Source of the DNA: Bacteroides sp. M10
GTDB lineage: Bacteria; Bacteroidota; Bacteroidia; Bacteroidales; Bacteroidaceae
NCBI RefSeq assembly: GCF_014334015.1
Contig: NZ_CP060488.1
Coordinates: 3,554,501-3,618,500, forward strand
Reading direction: 5' to 3'
Length of the DNA: 64,000 nt
The position numbers were made by a program, and so were the translations under genes. This document shows, piece by piece, positions 61,655-64,000 of the stretch (position 1 is the stretch's first letter; each line of letters opens with the position of its first letter). The notes under the pieces are model-generated. The model was not told the origin of the DNA. It was given only the letters and a program-made list of their open reading frames with translations, and searched no databases.

Positions 61655-62489
61655 GCAGTCGAATATATATCTTCCGCACCTGATGGTGATTGAGAAGATA
61701 ACCCATGAAGCTCCGGGAGTGAAGACTTTCCGGTTAAGATTTAAAGACGAGAAGGAAGGAGAAACCTTTCACTTCAAAGCCGGACAGTTCGGTGAATACT
61801 CTGCGTTTGGTGAAGGAGAGTCAACTTTCTGTATTGCTTCGTCGCCTACTCGTAAAGGATATATCGAGTGTACATTCCGTCAGGCAGGACGGGTGACTAC
61901 CGGACTTGCCAAACTGGAAGAAGGAGCTACCGTTGGTTTTCGAGGACCTTTCGGAAACACATTTCCGTTGGACGAGTGGAAAGGAAAGAATCTGTTGTTC
62001 GTTGCAGGTGGTATAGCGCTTCCGCCGATGCGTTGCGTCATCTGGAATGCATTGGACAGGCGGGAAGATTTTAAAGATATAACGATTGTTTACGGAGCCA
62101 AGTCTGTTAACGACCTGGTATATAAAGAAGAGCTGAAAGAATGGGAAAACCGTCCGGATGTCAATCTGATAACTACGGTTGATCCCGGGGGGGAGACTCC
62201 CGACTGGACAGGAAAAGTCGGTTTTGTACCTTCGGTGCTTGAGGCTGCTGCACCTGCCAGTGCAGATACTGTGGCAATAGTTTGCGGACCTCCGGTGATG
62301 ATAAAGTTCACTTTTCCTGTATTGGAGAAGTTAGGCTTTGCCGATGAGAATATTTATACCACCCTGGAGAACCGGATGAAATGTGGTGTTGGAAAATGTG
62401 GACGGTGTAATGTCGGGAAGTTGTATGTCTGCAAAGACGGTCCCGTATTTACCAAAGCCCAGTTGAGTGATATACCTCCTGAATACTAA
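61647..62489 (+). CDS. flxA: FlxA-like NAD(P)H-oxidising flavoprotein
   Basis: 280 residues. An FNR-type FAD domain (FKAGQFGEYSAFGEGESTFCIAS, GRVTTGLAKLEEGATVGFRG) is followed by the NAD-binding part (LLFVAGGIALPPMRCVIWNAL, AIVCGPPVMIKFTFPVLEKL). The C-terminus binds a [2Fe-2S] cluster (CGVGKCGRCNVGKLYVC), as in AsrB, HydG and PyrK. It is the probable entry point for NADH. Last gene of the operon. Confidence 0.9.
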   Translation: MNEQSNIYLPHLMVIEKITHEAPGVKTFRLRFKDEKEGETFHFKAGQFGEYSAFGEGESTFCIASSPTRKGYIECTFRQAGRVTTGLAKLEEGATVGFRGPFGNTFPLDEWKGKNLLFVAGGIALPPMRCVIWNALDRREDFKDITIVYGAKSVNDLVYKEELKEWENRPDVNLITTVDPGGETPDWTGKVGFVPSVLEAAAPASADTVAIVCGPPVMIKFTFPVLEKLGFADENIYTTLENRMKCGVGKCGRCNVGKLYVCKDGPVFTKAQLSDIPPEY

Positions 62490-62620
62490 TGATAAGGTAT
62501 TCAAGGATTAAAATATTGTGTTTTCCGTTGTGAAACGGGAGTTACGTCGTATAAAAGCAAGGATATATACCGAAGTGATTTCAGGCAAATAATATCCGCC
62601 GATTGTTTTTATATGGTGAT

Positions 62621-62690
62621 GAGGAATGCCCAATGGGATTAACTTTCATGTGTGTCTAAATTTTATAATGGTTTCACCATTGGGCGCCTC
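62621..62690 (+). terminator. Imperfect hairpin after the hdr-flx operon
   Basis: GCCCAATGG at 62628-62636 pairs with CCATTGGGC at 62677-62685, and GAGG at 62621-62624 with CCTC at 62687-62690; a T-rich stretch (TTCTTTATTTT) follows. The loop is about 40 nt, so a leader structure for the next gene is as likely as a terminator. Confidence 0.4.
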
Positions 62691-62705
62691 TTCTTTATTT
62701 TGAAT

Positions 62706-63167
62706 ATGATTGTACAACCTAATTTTTATATTACTATGATTCATTTATTACTGTCTACTTTTGCGATGATGGGGCTTACTTTCCTCATCGGTTTTTTTGT
62801 CGCTGCGGTCATTAAGTTGATTGCCTATGCGGCTGATTCATTTGACTTTTATAGTTCCCACCGTTTGGAGCTACTCCGGTTACGACGCTGGCGGCAGCAT
62901 CGGCAGAAGGTGGAAAGATTAGTCCGGCAGATACCTATTGCAGATGAAGATGCTTTAGGTGATTCTCGTGAAGACTACAGTAAGGGGATTGACAGGAACT
63001 TCACCGGTTACTCTGGCTATTATCATGGCGTGAGTCCGGGAGCTTCGGAAAATAATTTAATGAATTACTATTATTCACAGGATACTCGTGAATTCTTTCT
63101 GCGGGAAGAAGAGCAGGCACATGTCAATAAGAAGAACTCAAAGAAACTTACTAACAACAAACAATAA
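62706..63167 (+). CDS. OadG-like small membrane subunit
   Basis: 153 residues from ATG 62706 (GTG 62652 would add 18 residues but lies inside the hairpin region; ATG 62736 is also possible). One membrane helix near the N-terminus (AMMGLTFLIGFFVAAVIKLI), then a basic helix (RLELLRLRRWRQHRQKVERL) and a polar, Tyr/Asn-rich tail. Size, topology and the oadB gene 14 bp downstream fit the OadG/gamma-type subunit of Na+-translocating decarboxylases; sequence match is loose. Confidence 0.6.
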   Translation: MIVQPNFYITMIHLLLSTFAMMGLTFLIGFFVAAVIKLIAYAADSFDFYSSHRLELLRLRRWRQHRQKVERLVRQIPIADEDALGDSREDYSKGIDRNFTGYSGYYHGVSPGASENNLMNYYYSQDTREFFLREEEQAHVNKKNSKKLTNNKQ

Positions 63168-63181
63168 AAGGAAACTAATTT

Positions 63182-64000
63182 ATGGAAAATATAGATTTTG
63201 CTACCTTATTTCAAGGTATTGGTACAATGATGGCAAGCGGATGGGTACTTGCTTCTGCAAGAGTTTTTTTGGCACTACTCGGTCTGTTACTGATCTATTT
63301 AGGTTGGAAAGGTATTCTCGAACCTATGGTGATGATCCCTATGGGACTGGGAATGGTAGCTATCAACTGTGGAACACTGATGATGCCCGACGGCACACTG
63401 GGTAACCTCTTTCTTGATCCGATGCTTTCAGATACGGATCAATTAATGAATACCATGCAGATAGATTTCCTGCAACCTGTTTACACTCTGACGTTTAGTA
63501 ATGGGCTCATAGCCTGCTTTGTCTTTATGGGTATCGGGGCGCTTTTGGATGTTGGATTCCTGCTTCAGAAACCATTTGCAAGTATATTTCTTGCTCTGTG
63601 TGCAGAACTGGGCACTTTCCTGACAGTTCCTATTGCTTCCGCTCTCGGCCTGACTCTCAAAGAAAGTGCATCAGTGGCTATGGTAGGTGGAGCAGACGGA
63701 CCGATGGTATTGTTTACTTCACTGGCATTGGCAAAGCATTTGTTTGTGCCTATTACGGTGGTTGCCTATCTTTATTTAGGATTGACGTATGGAGGCTATC
63801 CTTACCTTGTGAAGCTGCTGGTTCCCAAACGTTTCCGTGCTATTAAGATGGTGACAAAGAAAGCTCCGAAGAATTACGATGCCAAAGTGAAACTGGCTTT
63901 CTCTGCTGTTCTTTGTGCTATTCTCTGTTTCTTATTCCCGGTAGCTTCTCCTTTGTTCTTCTCTTTGTTCCTGGGGGTTGCTGTTCGTGAGTCGGGTATG
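63182..64000 (+). CDS. oadB: Na+-translocating decarboxylase beta subunit, 3' end cut
   Basis: 273 codons from ATG 63182 run open to the window end. The sequence is that of OadB/MmdB: SGWVLASARVFLALLGLLLI, MIPMGLGMVAINCG, the FSNGLIACFVFMGIGALLDV segment, and the signature SVAMVGGADGPMVLF, part of the ion-binding region. Several membrane helices are visible. It couples decarboxylation of oxaloacetate or methylmalonyl-CoA to Na+ export, as in the Bacteroides succinate-propionate route. The full protein would have ~400 residues. Confidence 0.93.
   Translation, partial: MENIDFATLFQGIGTMMASGWVLASARVFLALLGLLLIYLGWKGILEPMVMIPMGLGMVAINCGTLMMPDGTLGNLFLDPMLSDTDQLMNTMQIDFLQPVYTLTFSNGLIACFVFMGIGALLDVGFLLQKPFASIFLALCAELGTFLTVPIASALGLTLKESASVAMVGGADGPMVLFTSLALAKHLFVPITVVAYLYLGLTYGGYPYLVKLLVPKRFRAIKMVTKKAPKNYDAKVKLAFSAVLCAILCFLFPVASPLFFSLFLGVAVRESGM

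Noticed and set aside
63088..63405. 105-codon plus-strand frame over the oadG-oadB junction
   Set aside because: The oadB frame from 63182 explains the sequence with a clear family match and simply has no stop inside the window.

Overview
The window looks like a chromosomal segment of a gut Bacteroides species, probably from the B. thetaiotaomicron/ovatus group; I cannot name the species. The evidence is a SusC/SusD polysaccharide utilization locus (PUL), promoters of the Bacteroides -7 type (TAnnTTTG) ahead of many genes, a tmRNA whose tag reads GETNYALAA, and several Bacteroidota-restricted families (DUF4837, DUF4831, DUF4419). I see no rRNA, tRNA, transposase, integrase or CRISPR array.

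1-20.6 kb is mostly core genome. A truncated DUF4837 lipoprotein, pdxA, a sigma-54-type activator, lptE, a TPR protein and secG form a tight plus-strand run. Then come an MFS transporter, a PqqD-like gene broken by a frameshift, a convergent minus-strand block (small membrane protein, DUF4831, NAD(P)HX repair enzyme), a small winged-helix protein, a POT peptide transporter, hpt, adk, obgE, pgeF, a B3/4-domain protein, an M23 peptidase, a lactonase-type lipoprotein, ssrA (tmRNA) and a DUF4419 protein.

20.8-46.4 kb is a PUL, AT-rich to the eye. It holds two paralogous heparinase II/III-like lyases, a GH39 enzyme, a membrane-spanning one-component regulator, an ECF sigma factor without an anti-sigma gene, SusC, SusD, a surface lipoprotein joining two TIG domains to a lyase-like beta-jelly-roll, a fragment of a GH29 fucosidase, GH35, GH43, and a GH95 gene interrupted by an in-frame TGA. 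Together they suggest capture, cleavage and trimming of an acidic (uronic acid-containing) heteroglycan with galactose, fucose/galactose-type and arabinose/xylose decorations. The substrate is an inference.

46.5-55.8 kb has dinB, a third heparinase II/III-like gene paired with a small secreted beta-sandwich protein, a C1 peptidase, an unlisted 45-aa gene with its own promoter and terminator, a large transglutaminase lipoprotein and a small secreted orphan.

55.9-62.5 kb is a seven-gene operon, hdrC-hdrB-hdrA-flxD-flxC-flxB-flxA, encoding a complete FlxABCD-HdrABC-type complex (NADH- and flavin-dependent electron bifurcation). It is followed by an OadG-like membrane protein and the start of oadB (Na+-translocating decarboxylase beta subunit), cut by the window end.

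Between genes there are several structured non-coding elements: tandem arrays of ~21-23 bp imperfect palindromes (10.35, 47.65 kb, and a 26-bp perfect hairpin at 25.45 kb), two related inverted repeats sharing a GATTACACGGATT core (4.93 and 50.66 kb), and a 23-bp perfect inverted repeat bracketing 198 bp (6.93-7.17 kb).
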